A stretch of DNA of 64,000 nt from Centroberyx gerrardi (lineage: Eukaryota; Chordata; Actinopteri; Beryciformes; Berycidae). The stretch covers positions 22,239,480 to 22,303,479 of the forward strand of contig NC_136010.1 in assembly GCF_048128805.1 (NCBI RefSeq). Reading direction: 5' to 3'. The notes under the pieces are model-generated. The model ran no database searches. It was given only the letters and a program-made list of their open reading frames with translations, and was not told where the DNA came from. Positions 22,612 through 33,660 of this stretch are shown one piece after another. The translations under genes and the position numbers were made by a program. How positions within the stretch are numbered: position 1 is the first letter of the stretch; the number at the start of each line of letters is the position of its first letter.

Positions 22612-23210
22612 TGTGGAATTTATCAAGAAAAAGAGCACTCATCTGACACCAGTTTGGCTGTTCATTCATAATTTTCTTATCAATGTTACAAAGTGTTGAA
22701 AAATAAAAGGAGCAAAACAAAGAAATCAGCACACAGCAATAATAAAGAGAAGAGATGCACTGCTGGCTCCACAAAGAGAAACAAAGAGTTCAGATGACAT
22801 CCCATTAAGAGAAGAAAGCATAAGTATAAAAAATACTGTGGAGTTTATCAAGAATAAGAGCACTCATCTGACACCAGTTTGGTGTCTGTGTGTGACTGCC
22901 CATGTATTTATGGTATTGAAAGCTGCGTACAGTAAATATAAATTGTTATGGATCATGAACACCACTACGACAGCTTTGTGTGTGTGTGTGTGTGTGTATG
23001 AGAGACTGTTAGAGAGTGTATTACTCAAAGCATTGCAGTACTTTATGCACTCCAAGTTGGTTGTTTTGTAAACTAATCCAGATGATAATAAACCTCAGAT
23101 GAGTTTGATTATCTACTCAACTGTTATTTCTTCATGCCAGCTTAAGGATCAAAATGGTGTTGTGTGGTGATGTCAGTAAAACACAGAAAAATCATTAATC
23201 ACTGCCAAAA
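22612..23210. repeat. Duplicated block behind copy C
   Basis: Positions 22,612-22,800 match about 7,030-7,160 inverted. Positions 22,870-23,200 match about 5,740-6,085 inverted. The part that carries the hsd17b10 exon on the left (6,090-7,030) is missing here. A TG repeat lies at 22,978-22,998. Confidence 0.7.
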
Positions 23211-23216
23211 TTTATT
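23211..23216 (-). terminator. Poly(A) signal of copy C
   Basis: AATAAA on the minus strand, 129 bp after the copy C stop codon. The same signal follows copy 3c on the left arm. Confidence 0.55.
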
Positions 23217-23344
23217 GTCCAGTGTAGACATACAAATACTGCACATTTGGAAAATTGGAACCAAGGTTTTATGGATGAAATTGAAAGAAAGTGCAAAGCG
23301 CAGACAAAATAAGGGAATGTATTTGGCACAAAACCAGGCAGTTT

Positions 23345-23838
23345 CTACCACAAATTAAACTCAAACCCAGTGCCGAACAAAGAAACGCCCATTTTCCGAC
23401 CAATGGAGAAGCCTGTTCCCAGTATCTTTGCCTCTACACCTGTCGCACCAACACCAACCCCTGTGTCCGCTGACAGACCAACTGTAGCCTTCACTGGACC
23501 AGCAGTGGCTGAAGCACTGGCCAGCTCTGCTTTGGCAAATGCTCTGGCGCTGAGAGACGCACTGGAGGCTCCGATTCCTGCGCTTGCGTTGGGCCCTTTG
23601 GCCTCAGCATCAAAAACTCTCCATTCAGCTCGAGCATGGCCCACTCCTGCAGCAGCGTACAGCCCTGCCTTGGGAAGGCGCTGCCCAGGTTTATCCTCAA
23701 ATGCATGGGCAAATGAGTCTGTGCCCGCGTAGGTTCCAGCAGCAAAAGCATCACCGGGCCGGTCAAAGGTGTCAATCATTTCCAGTGCTCCAGGTAAACC
23801 AACAGACACGTCTGCACCTGCTCGTGCAACTGCACCGG
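23345..23838 (-). CDS. Copy C exon 3 (last coding exon)
   Basis: The acceptor CTCTTTGCAG precedes 23,838 on the minus strand. The TAG stop is at 23,347-23,345. It carries 164 of the 176 residues. Compared with exon copies 3a-3c it has no frameshift and keeps the native aromatic C-terminus. Confidence 0.8.
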
Positions 23839-26800
23839 CTGCAAAGAGAAAGGCATTATATTTCAGCTCAAAGATGACTAGAGAAGGAAGTATCCATGTT
23901 GTCTCTCTTCTTGTTGTTTTAACTGTCTCATTTCAACCAAACAGCCTGTAGTTCAGTAGAAATTCTACTTTTAAATTTATGATATTCTGATAAACTCAGT
24001 GTTTACAGCAAGTCAGGTGACAGCTTGCTATCAATCAAGGCTTTCAAATGCCACGTTTCCTTTGTCCCTGTCCCACTGGAACCCATGTGAAGGAGAAGCA
24101 GTGCTATACAGTAACTGCAGGCCAAGTCAAAGGGCAAAGACTCCTCTCTCGTATGTTTCTTTTATTTTTGTTTGTTTTATTTGTTTTTGGTTTTTTTTGT
24201 TCCTAAAACCCATCATCTGAAAAATTTCTACAGTGCGCTTTAGAAAGCATTATAATAATTAACCAAATCACCACTTTGGCCAGGTTTTCCCTTGTTTCTC
24301 AAAGGTCTCCACCCTCATTTGTAATAGACTTTCCCAAACAGCAGCATGCAAGATAGCACCAAACCAATCTGTGAGGGAAGGAAGAGCATGAGCTAAAAAC
24401 CTAAACCTCAGCTTTCTTTGACCGTGTTAAAAGAATGACTCTTTCTAACATGAAGTGTATTTTACATAAACCCCATTTTACTGGTGACTGCGGTGCCTCA
24501 TTGATTCAGTGGACTGACATCTTTCCCTGATTGATGATTATCCATGAACTGTTTGCTTGAGGCTGCTTGACACTACATTGTCACATGTATTCTTACTTTT
24601 TATCCTTTCCATCACTGTGCTTTCATAAGAGCTCAAGGTTGAAAAAGTTTGCCTGCCCTCTTTTGTTCAAAAAATATTTACTTGATTACAATTGTATTGT
24701 ATTGTAATTTATTAAGGAAAAACATCCTGTTATAGAAAACTGATAAATCCCTTGTTGCATTTGTAATGTAATAAATAGACCAAGCATCTCAACAACTGTT
24801 CCCTCCTCTCCATCATGTGTCTTCACACTTGTTTCTGCATTTGAGTGAGACTTTAATAATTGTAGGTTCAACTTGGATGAAGAACATGATGTGAATTCTG
24901 TTTTTGGGTGGCTTTCACAACAGCTGTACATTAAAGGTCCAGTGCAATGAGAATTGCATTTCTCATGTCATGGTGTAATTTAATAAAAGACCTGTTAATC
25001 TAAAGTTACCCAAATTAGTCAGCATTGTGGAAATTTGAAACACTCCCTCTGGTTGTCAACAGAATCAAACTCATTTAGAATTCTAATCTACTTCCTGGTG
25101 TAAATGATGTCATCAATACCCAGGTTTTAATGAATGCTCTGATTTGTCGACAATATGCATAGTTAATCAGGTGTCCCATAGTCTGTCAGACAGTAGCCAG
25201 CCAGCTACTTGCCAAACTAGTCAAAATCTCTGTGCTTCCATTGCTGCCGGGTGCTGAAGTTCCAACACTGATATGTTCCCAGAGATTGAAATTCTGTCTG
25301 AAGTGGAAGGTTCAGTTCTCACACAAGCTTTGTACCATCTAACCATCAAAAACTGAAAAAAAAAAAAAATGATGCTCTTTGTGTTAGAAATCAACATCAA
25401 ACTTTTCCTGAGTTGAAATCATTGCATCTGTAAACTTTCTGGATGTAACATATGACAGTTTCTGGTTACTTCTAAATGTTGTGTTCACGGTTCACTTACC
25501 TTGCGCTTTAATACCTTTTCTATCTGAAACGAAAAGGAGAAGATTATGCACCAAACTTTTTTGTATTATGCTTGGTAGTCAAGTTTTTTTTTATTCCTTT
25601 TTTTGGGCCAAATTTCATAGAATAATAACTCACATAAATCATGTAAGATTCATGATTAAAATCCATTGCTCTAGTGTCAAATGATGTTCAGATTTGTTTC
25701 ACGTTGAGACTGCAACAGTCCATAAGTATCTGAATACTGGAATTATTTGGTTTGATCTTCTCCTCAAGGAGCTCTACTCATTAACTTGAAGGTGATGCAT
25801 CGTTGCCTTTATGGGCTGTGCAGCTTCCAGCTATCAGTTATAGAAGTCAGCAGTTTGTTAAAGTTCAGGGAATAGTCTCTTTCTTTGTGCTGGATTGGGA
25901 AATTCTTGGAGCCATTATTTTGGTAACTTTACATCACTTTCTGTTTTACATCTCTTCCTGTACCACATAACCTCCAGTTTCACATCAGTTCCTGTTTGCC
26001 CAAAGACAATGGAAGCAGCAGCAGGGCTGTAGTGTGCTCCTGCCCGCTTCAAAACCTCTCCATCCGTCTCTCAAGCCTTGTTGGATGCATTGTCTGTGAG
26101 TTGCCATGTTAATAATGATGTGAACTATATATGAATGCAATACTGCAATTTGATGTTGGCCTAGCACATGGTTGGCCTAGCACACATGTTTAGCTATATT
26201 CAGCTATATTCATAGTTTAGTTAAATATACCTATGCTATGGAGATTGATTTGTATCTTAAGAAGATTGGAATTATGATGGGAATTATGTAAGAATGTATG
26301 GTGATTACCTGCAAAGAAATACTCCAGGACAGCGCTCCAATTAATTAATTTATATTTATTGCCGCAATAAATATAAATTAATTAATTGGAGCGCTGTCCT
26401 GGAGTATTTCGTTACACATTTTTTGAGGATTCAGCACCCACATAAATAACTGAGGGTTGAGCGCGTTTTTTGGTAAATTGTTTTGATTACCTGCAAAGAA
26501 CATATTTACTTTTGCGTATTGTATTTGTACATGGATTTATGATCTCCTGGCTGTATTGGACTTATTATTGACACATGGGTAATTTCTAATTACAATGTTT
26601 GTATTGCGTCTCTTTTCAGTTTCACACTGGCTCAGTAAACATCCAAAACGACTTCCGGTCTAATGTGGATTTCTTGAGTCAAGTGTTTAACTTGCTGGAT
26701 AGCTAGATATCAGTTACATCTAGTGAGACCAGTACACTCTTATGTGCTCTTTCTAGGAAGTAATTAAAATACTAGGCCTATATATTTCTTTGAGTAAAGT

Positions 26801-27193
26801 ATGCACTGCTGTGCACAGGACGTTCATAATGCTTCTAGATGGTAGGCTATTTGCCTACATCTGTTTGTCAAGCATCTAAATCCTCTCAATTATGTGTCCT
26901 CACATATTTTTGTATCTGGATGTAATGTACATGACAGTTTCTGGTCTAAATGTTGTGTTCACAGTCGCTTAACCTCCTTTTTTTATTTCATTGGTAGTCA
27001 ATTTGATTTTTTTTTTTTCAACATTCATAGAATAGTAACTTAAATCATTTAAGATTCACAGTTAAAATTCATTGCTCTAGTGTCAAATGATTTTTTTGAA
27101 GATTTTTTTCATGTTGGGAAAGTACTCCAACTGCAGCAGTCCATAAGTATCTAAAGTAGTATCTAGTAGTGTTTGCCTACCTCTGTTTGCCAT
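23345..27193 (-). CDS. Unknown-family 176-residue protein, copy C (join of three exons)
   Basis: The coding join on the minus strand is 27,193-27,181, 25,523-25,500 and 23,838-23,345. Lengths 13 + 24 + 494 make 531 nt with no internal stop. All introns are GT-AG and phase 1. The protein reads MANR, DRKGIKAQ, then a large exon with four parts: an N-terminal segment (AGADVSVGLPGALEMIDTFD), a spacer with DKPGQRLPKAG, a GVGHARAEWRVFDAEAKGP core, and a Ser/Ala/Gly-rich tail with GVGVGATGVEAK, LGTGFSIGRK and a final FEFNLW. I see no signal peptide, membrane helix, cysteine pair or catalytic motif. The alternating small/hydrophobic pattern suggests beta structure, but this is inference. I do not recognise the family. 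The partial copies A and B flank it. It is the only copy with all parts, so it is the best candidate for a live gene. Confidence 0.72.
23839..25499 (-). other. Copy C intron 2
   Basis: Matches the intron of copies A and B in inverted orientation over most of its length (for example 24,680-24,930 against 11,580-11,800). No other gene seen. Confidence 0.6.
25500..25523 (-). CDS. Copy C microexon 2 (24 nt)
   Basis: Flanked by TCGTTTCAG and GTAAGTGAA on the minus strand. Encodes DRKGIKAQ with the split first codon. It is more diverged from the A and B microexons than they are from each other (three or four replacements), yet frame and splice sites are kept. Confidence 0.7.
25888..26740. mobile_element. 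Insert in copy C intron 1
   Basis: Copy A reads straight from GAGAGACTATTCCCT to AGAGCACATAAG, whereas copy C has about 850 extra bases between these points. The insert has no recognisable coding content. It contains the hairpin at 26,316-26,410 and short repeats such as TTGGCCTAGCACA twice near 26,155-26,185. Confidence 0.5.
26316..26410. repeat. Perfect 46-bp inverted repeat, 3-nt loop
   Basis: Arms 26,316-26,361 and 26,365-26,410 are exact complements (outer end GAAATACTCCAGGACAGC, inner end TATTTATTG) around CCG. The block with its tail lies between two copies of GATTACCTGCAAAGAA (26,303-26,318 and 26,485-26,500). Confidence 0.9.
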
Positions 27194-27214
27194 CTTCAAG
27201 AAAAACACGGTACT
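27181..27214 (-). CDS. Copy C start exon (MANR)
   Basis: Follows TTTTCAG on the minus strand. The ATG is at 27,193-27,191 and the exon ends AACAGAG|GTAGGC, so only 13 nt are coding. The short leader in this exon has no other ATG. If unspliced, the frame would run 36 codons, ending KKII and a stop. Confidence 0.65.
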
Positions 27215-27390
27215 CTGAAAAGAAAACAGTAAAGAATAATGAAGCATCAGATTAGAGATGACAGGAACTTAGATTTATGCTCTGAGGACTGGTTTGAGTG
27301 AAATGCGAAAACAACAGACACAGGCGACGCAACACTCGGCCTTCGTCGCCGCTGGTTCTTTGATGTCGGTTTGGTGTGTCAGGGCCTTTA

Positions 27391-27519
27391 GAGCGATCAA
27401 AGGAACCATAACTGATTTAATGAGCCATTCGCAGTTTCACTGTAGCGGCCGTGTGTACTTAGACTTGCATGGCTTAATCTTTGACACAAGCATATGCTAC
27501 TGGCAGGATCAACCAGGTA
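27391..27519 (-). rRNA. 18S rRNA 5'-end fragment (nt 1 to about 129)
   Basis: Read on the minus strand it starts TACCTGGTTGATCCTGCCAG, the universal eukaryotic 18S 5' end, and continues through GCATATGCTTGTGTCAAAG, ATGCAAGTCTAAGTACACAC and TTCCTTTGATCGCTC, then stops abruptly. At least two differences from the usual sequence are visible (GTGTC for GTCTC in the early helix, and CGCTACAG for the usual CGGTACAG), so it is a non-functional piece. It lies in an intron of copy C in the same transcriptional sense. Confidence 0.9.
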
Positions 27520-27655
27520 CACACCCGCACGGACCACGCATCTGGGCCCCGCCGTGGACCCGGGCCAATGGCTACGCCCTCCACGCATGCCCTCCGCGCC
27601 ATAGAGGCAAACCCACAAGTTAGAAGCGCCCAAAGGGCGCTTTGTGGTAGTATTT
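27520..27655 (-). other. Probable 5' external transcribed spacer attached to the 18S fragment
   Basis: A GC-rich stretch directly upstream of the 18S start, unlike the AT-rich surroundings, ending where the copy B-like intron resumes (GAAGGTTTGTGTATT). ETS is inferred from position only. The 27,305-27,390 stretch on the other side belongs to the same insert but is not recognised. Confidence 0.5.
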
Positions 27656-27930
27656 TTAATACACAAACCTTCATAGAAGTTCAAGGATGGTCAACAACTT
27701 CATTAACAAAGCAGTGCTTTTTTAATTAAGTTTTTAAAACCTCATCTAAAAGTCAGATTTCTAACATTTACAATCAAGGAAAATGAGACCCAGATTTCTT
27801 CATGCTGTGTCCTGGATTTAACTTTTCAAGAAATAATTTTGCCTCTTTGTAGATAATTATATAAGTGGGGAAAACAGTAGTGACAGCAGATCCCCAGCAC
27901 AGCTAATGTTAAAGACCGACTGTTCCTGAA

Positions 27931-28200
27931 TCAAATAGCGTTTTCAGTAGCGAAGCTGTTTTATTGATCAAGTAGTGCAGTAGCGTGCACAAAAGCTACA
28001 TTTTCCCCAAGCATTTCTATAGCTCAAGCACAGCGGAGCTTTCTGCTGTGGTCTGGAATAAAACTGCTCAGGATAGGTACGTGACGCCAGCGCCATACAC
28101 GGAGGAATTGTGTCTGTGTAGCCGACGGAAGCACTTCCGTACGACGGTGACATCACTTGCCAATCCTTGGGCTGATGCCTGCGACATCTCTGGTGCAGGT

Positions 28201-28287
<87 letters not shown>

Positions 28288-28715
28288 AACATAGATAAAC
28301 ATAGACAAACATAGACACACTCTCAACACTTTGCTTTATGTTATTATGTGGAGCACATGTTTTTTTGGTTTGTTTTTGTTGCCAAATTGGTATTGTTATA
28401 AGACCAGTTGCTTGCAAAGGCACAGCTTGTTTTATAATAAACAATTGAACTGAACATTTTTTTGCCTGCCTATTTGTTTGACTGACCTGTTTTTCTTGCT
28501 CACTGAGATAACATTGATTTGGCATGAAGTTGGTTCAATGTAAAAAAAAATAATTAAAAAAAAGTTGCTTCAATGTAGCAAACTACTTTTGCCATGTTGC
28601 CCGTAGCTTAGCTACATTTCTCTGAGGGATAGCTTCAATGTAGTGAAGCTTCATTTGATGTAGAGTAACTGTTAGTTTAGCTCACTACATTTTCCAAGTA
28701 GCTTGCCCAACACTG
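27931..28715. mobile_element. hAT-like non-autonomous element in copy C intron 0
   Basis: The right end reads CTTGCCCAACACTG, the complement of a CAGTGTTGGGCAAG terminus common in hAT-group elements. The interior repeats GTAGCTACATTTT-like words. It replaces the part of intron 0 that copy A keeps at 113-280. It holds a long (AC)n tract at 28,202-28,283. The left terminus is unclear. Confidence 0.5.
28202..28283. repeat. (AC)n microsatellite, about 41 units
   Basis: Uninterrupted AC dinucleotide run. It creates false Val/Cys and His/Thr reading frames. Confidence 0.95.
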
Positions 28716-28738
28716 CATAAACACACATAGTCACTTAC

Positions 28739-28826
28739 CTCGGGCGTTGAGTGATGTTTGGTTTATAGGAGGTGCGTTATGCAGTGTGCACTCAGCTCAA
28801 CTGTTAACTCAAACTCATACAATGGA
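28739..28826 (-). other. 5' UTR exon (exon 0) of copy C, with TATA-like stretch upstream
   Basis: The minus strand ends CCCGAG|GTAAGTGAC, identical to copy A. Upstream, at about 28,826-28,838, lies a CATATATATATTCC stretch that could serve as a TATA box. A TG microsatellite (28,872-28,951) follows further upstream. The transcription start is not defined by sequence alone. Confidence 0.45.
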
Positions 28827-28871
28827 ATATATATATGCAGCACTGAAACTGAAATGAATGCCCGCCCAGGA

Positions 28872-28915
28872 TGTGTGTGTGTGTGTCTGTGTGTGTGTGT
28901 GCGTGTGTGTGTGTG

Positions 28916-28950
<35 letters not shown>

Positions 28951-28951
28951 C
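28872..28951. repeat. (TG)n microsatellite
   Basis: About 80 bp of TG with single CT/GC interruptions, just upstream of copy C exon 0. Confidence 0.95.
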
Positions 28952-29483
28952 TGTGAGAAACAGAACAATTTACAAGAAACAGAAAGTATGACACTAGCTG
29001 CACACACAACAACCAAAGTTCAAAGGGGAAAGGAGGAGAGATTTATGGCCTCATATATTCTCCTGTTTGTTTCATTTCAACAGGCAGGTCATTGACATAT
29101 AGGGTGGACAGAATAATGGAAACACCACATGAAAAGGACTTAAAATTTGAAGCAATTAAATCACAATTACAAAGGCAGGCAAGTCACATTAAGTTGAAAG
29201 CCAATTAGCATTATGTGTCTGCTTTAAAAAAGGTGTGACAGTCACCAGTTTTATGTGAGTTTCCATAGCAACATGAAACAACAACAGAGATCCAAAGAGA
29301 CCAAACAGTCGGTGCCTGACATGCAGGTGCTTCAGTCACAAAAACTGCAAAATGATTTAATATGGCAAGGATTTTTTCAGGATTTTTGAGACTGATCTCA
29401 AAAATCCTGCCATCATATGCTGAGCACAGACAAACTGCATCAACAAAGAGCAACAGTTGTCACAAGTGGAAGCTCACCAACAG

Positions 29484-29693
29484 AAAAAATCCTGAAAACC
29501 CACCTGTTAACCAAGGCCTATGGCCTCTAGTTAACTCTCTCATCCCCGCCAATTATTGCTATTATTATTTTCTGTGTTCTGTCTCTTGTTTTATTTGTTT
29601 TGTCTGCCTCACTGTGTAAAGCATCCTTGGGTCTCTTGAAAGGCGCTATATAAATCTAAGTTATTATTATTATTATTATTATTAACAGGGATA
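29484..29693 (+). mobile_element. 5'-truncated LINE 3' end with 5-bp target duplication
   Basis: Contains GCATCCTTGGGTCTCTTG, AAGGCGCTATATAAATC and an (ATT)n tail, the usual end of L2/CR1-group or Rex-type LINEs. Flanked by AACAG at 29,479-29,483 and 29,694-29,698. It interrupts the Tc1 transposase remnant. The left-arm copy is uninterrupted, so it inserted after the duplication. Confidence 0.75.
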
Positions 29694-30053
29694 GATGGAC
29701 ACTTAACAGGTTATCTGCTAAACATCACTAAACTACAGCCTCAAAAATTACAACTGAGCTCAATCAACCTCTGTGACACAGTCTCAACAAATACTGTATG
29801 TTGTTTCACAAAGCTGGTATTTATGATGGGGGTGCTGTTTGGAAACCACTTGTATCCAAGGCCAACGCACAAAGATGCATAACAAGGTGTAAGGGGCACA
29901 AAACCTGGAATGTAATTGTGGCAGGTAGGACCTGCTCGTTAGGTAATCACTGTCACCTGTGAGCTAATGAGAGAGTATAAATCTGCCTGTTTCTGGCTAG
30001 CCACTTGGAAGCTGCATTGTTTGGTGAAGGCTGGTTGTGTGTAATGCACTTCA

Positions 30054-30949
30054 CAGTTTTTTACGATTGCTTAAGCACGATTTTGGAAACAGGGCTCATT
30101 TTGTCAAAACACTACACACAATTCACACAACCACACAAGTAGCAGAACACTTCTAGAGAACAAGATCTTTTGCAAAATGAAACACTTCATTCAAAACTAT
30201 ACAATTTATAAAAACAATTTTGTCACCGTATCGCACACGCATGGTTCATACAATCTGATTCTGTTTGAATCAGTTACACTGCGGTGCTCAATCTAAAACA
30301 CTTTTAACATTTTACTTTTCTAATGATATAGTCTGGGTTTGATTTTTTCAGAGATATTGTTGGAGTAAAGTACATGAATATATTGACCAAACACAACACA
30401 CAAGGCCAGTACTGCACACTGATGAAAATATTTATTTCTCTCCACATTGTAAAATCAGTCAATACATCCATGCATTTCCAAAGGTTGCATTTTGCACTGA
30501 AAAGCAGAACAGAACATATTCTAAATAGAATATAGTACACAAACACAGCAAAAACATTTGTGGAGACAAAAAAGAAAGCACTGCAACGTTGCCTTCCATT
30601 TTTGTTGAAGAGAGGTACACTCACCTGTTGCCTTTTTATAGTGCTTACGCCTGATTGGTGAGTTTACAATTAAGCACCTAAGTGTCTGTACACCTGACGG
30701 CCGTGTTTGATCAATTGGTTATAGGTGTGGTATTTTGAAAGGCAGTGCCTTGAAATGGCAAAGAAGTGACATCATGTTAGATTTCTGTGTCTAATGTAGA
30801 GAAGTGTGTGTAGTGTTTTGCAAAAAGTGTGAGGCTGAGAATGTGCTTATAGTTGTGCAGATCTGGGCTGAGGTTTTGCTCTCTGAGTGTCAGTTTCAAT
30901 AATTGTGCTTTATGTGTCATTTTAGTGTGTAAGCAATCGTAAAAAACTG
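30054..30949. mobile_element. DNA element with CAGTTTTTTACGATTGC inverted termini
   Basis: About 20-bp inverted termini (CAGTTTTTTACGATTGCTT and complement) enclose 856 bp. The left arm preserves the empty site (GCACTT followed by TAAGCAAG at about 8,667). No transposase motif was recognised in its open stretches. The superfamily is open. Confidence 0.75.
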
Positions 30950-31794
30950 TAAGCAAGCAGCCTGTAGTTTCTGAACTGGTGGTCTGAGCAGAAGTCCAAT
31001 TTAAGGACTTGCCACTACACTTATGGTATGTTTGCAGCACAGAACTTGAATGGATAGAACAGTCTTTCCCTTTCAAATCAACATTCCTGGATGGTCGGAG
31101 CGGCGGCCATTTTTATCTGTACCGTTGGGCTAGCTTCCGTATAAACAGACTTACAGCAAGTTACTATATGCAATCATTCTCTGCTGGTCCACTGGTGTGG
31201 GTCGGAGACGGCATCAGTGTTTAGTTTAATTATCACTTGAGGTTTGGTTGTTCACTGCGGTTAAGTATTAATTATTATTAATGAAAGTATTAATTATCAG
31301 ACATTGAATCATTATAACTCATAAAATCACTGTGTAGATTGTTTTGTTGTGCACTGAGTTCTGAGAGCCCCTTTTACTCTGATGGGTCTGGGCCTTCTGC
31401 CCCTCTTCCCCTAATGATTGGTGATTTTTAATAAAATAAACAAATCTGGTTTTAATGAAAATAAACCAAATTGCATATTTTTCTACTGGAACTCACGTCT
31501 CTAGTTCATTCACTTGAACAACTTGTGTGTGTCTCAATAGTTGATTGTAATATTTTCTGCTATACAGTTTTGTGATTAAGGTACGCATACGGTCGCAGAA
31601 TGAGCACCAGGCTGAACCTTTATGGACATTTATGAAGTGCAGAGTTCAAAGTAGATTTCCACCTCGTACAACCCTTTAAAAAAAAAAAAACAAACCTGAA
31701 GCTGTTCTGAAGAAACGGTGGCTCTGCTCCTTATCAGATACTTGATATTCATAAGATGTTAGGTGTTTCTATTATTCTGTCCACCCTCTGTACC

Positions 31795-32201
31795 TTCTAT
31801 TTAAAACTAGTCTGAGGTCACCTTGTTTCAAGTCATCACATCCTGTTCAGCTGCTGTATGAGTTGAAGAGTCAAATTACTGAGAAACAAAGAGTTGAGAT
31901 CAAATTGATCTGAATTCATTTCACAGAAGAGGACCAGTGCTGTAATAAACACCACAAGACAAAGAGTAAAGACGTGCGCAGGGCTGCGCTGCACAGGCTT
32001 TTCTTGTGTTATTGGTTTTATTCTGACCTCCTTTAAATTGAAATCAAAAGTAAAAATTTTAGATACATTTTAGGCCTTACAAACGTTTTTTTATTTAGAT
32101 GAAATGAATTCTTTTGAAACCTGGCTTTGTACTGACCAGCTGAAAGTAAACAACCTTTTGATTAAACTGAAAGTGTCCTCAGACTTTTTTGACGCATTAA
32201 T

Positions 32202-32242
<41 letters not shown>

Positions 32243-32933
32243 GTCTGTTAGAGTCTGTTATCTCTGGAATGTCCCATTAAGAGAAGAAAGCAAACATATA
32301 AAAAGAAAAAGATAAGATGTAAGATTTAGGGCCCCCTGATGCCATTTGGCCCTTAAAGAGGAGTCAGAAGTCCAGCTCAGCAATAAAAGTGTAGTGTATT
32401 GCAAGACACTGTGCATGGAGTGTCTCCTTCCTGCTTATAGATAAAGAACAATATTCTGACTCTGTGGAATTTATCAAGACTAAGAGCACTCATCTGACAC
32501 CAGTTTGGCTAATAATTCATGATGAAGTTTATATGTATGACTTTATATGTATATCACTTTTCTTCAATGTTACAAAGTGTTGAAAAATAAAAGGAGCAAA
32601 ACTCAGCACACAGCAATAATACAGAGAAGAGTTGCACTGCTGGCTCCACAGAGAAACAAAGAGTTCAGATGAAACTAGGAGCCAAATGGAAACCTGAACA
32701 CTTGGCTTATGCTCTGAATTCATCCACACTATTTCACAAAACAGAACCAGTGCAATACAATGTGCAGGGATACAGTTTTTCTGCTGGTTAGAGGTTTTAC
32801 TGTCAACCGTTACAGTAAAGAAGGTAAAATCTTATAAAGGTGAAGAGAAATGAGCAAATGTCACAGTGTTTAGTGGTGGTTTCCACTGGCAGAAATGTGG
32901 TCAGAGTTTCTGTAGCAAAAGTAAAAATTTTAG

Positions 32934-32975
<42 letters not shown>

Positions 32976-33049
32976 CATATGTGTGTCTTTACATGCATAA
33001 ATGATCATGGGCCCAACCAGCTGCATGTTTTGGACTGAAGCGGCTGCTG

Positions 33050-33095
<46 letters not shown>

Positions 33096-33399
33096 TGTAC
33101 ACAACATCATATTTTTGTGAACACATTAGGCACATACTTAAATTGAAAAAAATAATCACAATAGGCCAATCGTGCCTTGTGTTTGGGTTGGTGCTGTTGA
33201 ATCACACAATACAGATGTTGATGGTGACGTTGTCTGCAGGTAGTTTAATGAAGTACTGAGCAGATATTTGTGTTGTAATTGTTTTCAAACAGCTTTAACA
33301 GCATGCAGAGTGAAGTGCTGTTCAGAGAGACTCCTTTAGGGGGCGACATCAGCACACAGAGACATTGAGGCCTATGTCATGACTGGTGTGTGTGTGTGT

Positions 33400-33455
<56 letters not shown>

Positions 33456-33660
33456 GTACTTCCATCCTTGTGAGAAACAGTTTTAGACCTTTGGAGTGAG
33501 GACATGTTTTCGAAGTGAGGTCAATTTGTCCGATCCTCACTTCTTCAAGGGTTTAGTTTAGGGTCTGGTCTTGGGTTTAGGGTGACAGTTAGGTTTAGGG
33601 GCCGGTCTCATGAAGTCAGATTAGTGGATTAGCGAGCTAATTTTGGCCTTAACCCTGGTT
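31795..33660. repeat. Non-coding duplicated block, right arm
   Basis: Inverted partner of 6,440-7,911, with extra microsatellite-bearing DNA at 32,775-33,115 (TG at 32,936-32,974, AC at 33,053-33,092) and a TG run at 33,388-33,451. The similarity ends at about 33,660, where unrelated sequence begins. The left counterpart of that boundary lies about 40 bp from the hsd17b10 acceptor. Confidence 0.75.

Larger units (their letters stand above)
29101..31790 (+). mobile_element. Tc1/mariner-like element, right copy with nested inserts
   Basis: Termini AGGGTGGACAGAATAATGG (29,101) and ATTATTCTGTCCACCCTCTG (to 31,790), followed by TA. It is the inverted partner of 7,912-9,386 but 1.2 kb longer, mainly because of a LINE tail (29,484-29,693) and a DNA element (30,054-30,949) that the left copy lacks. 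The transposase remnant (about 29,296-29,960) is on the plus strand and is also damaged. Confidence 0.75.

Noticed and set aside
27294..27623. Open frames on both strands over 27,294-27,684
   Set aside because: They run across the 18S rRNA fragment and GC-rich spacer; coding there is an artefact of rDNA.
27968..28525. 185-codon minus-strand frame with a long Val/Cys run
   Set aside because: It is a translation of the (AC)n microsatellite and hAT-like flanks, with no domain.
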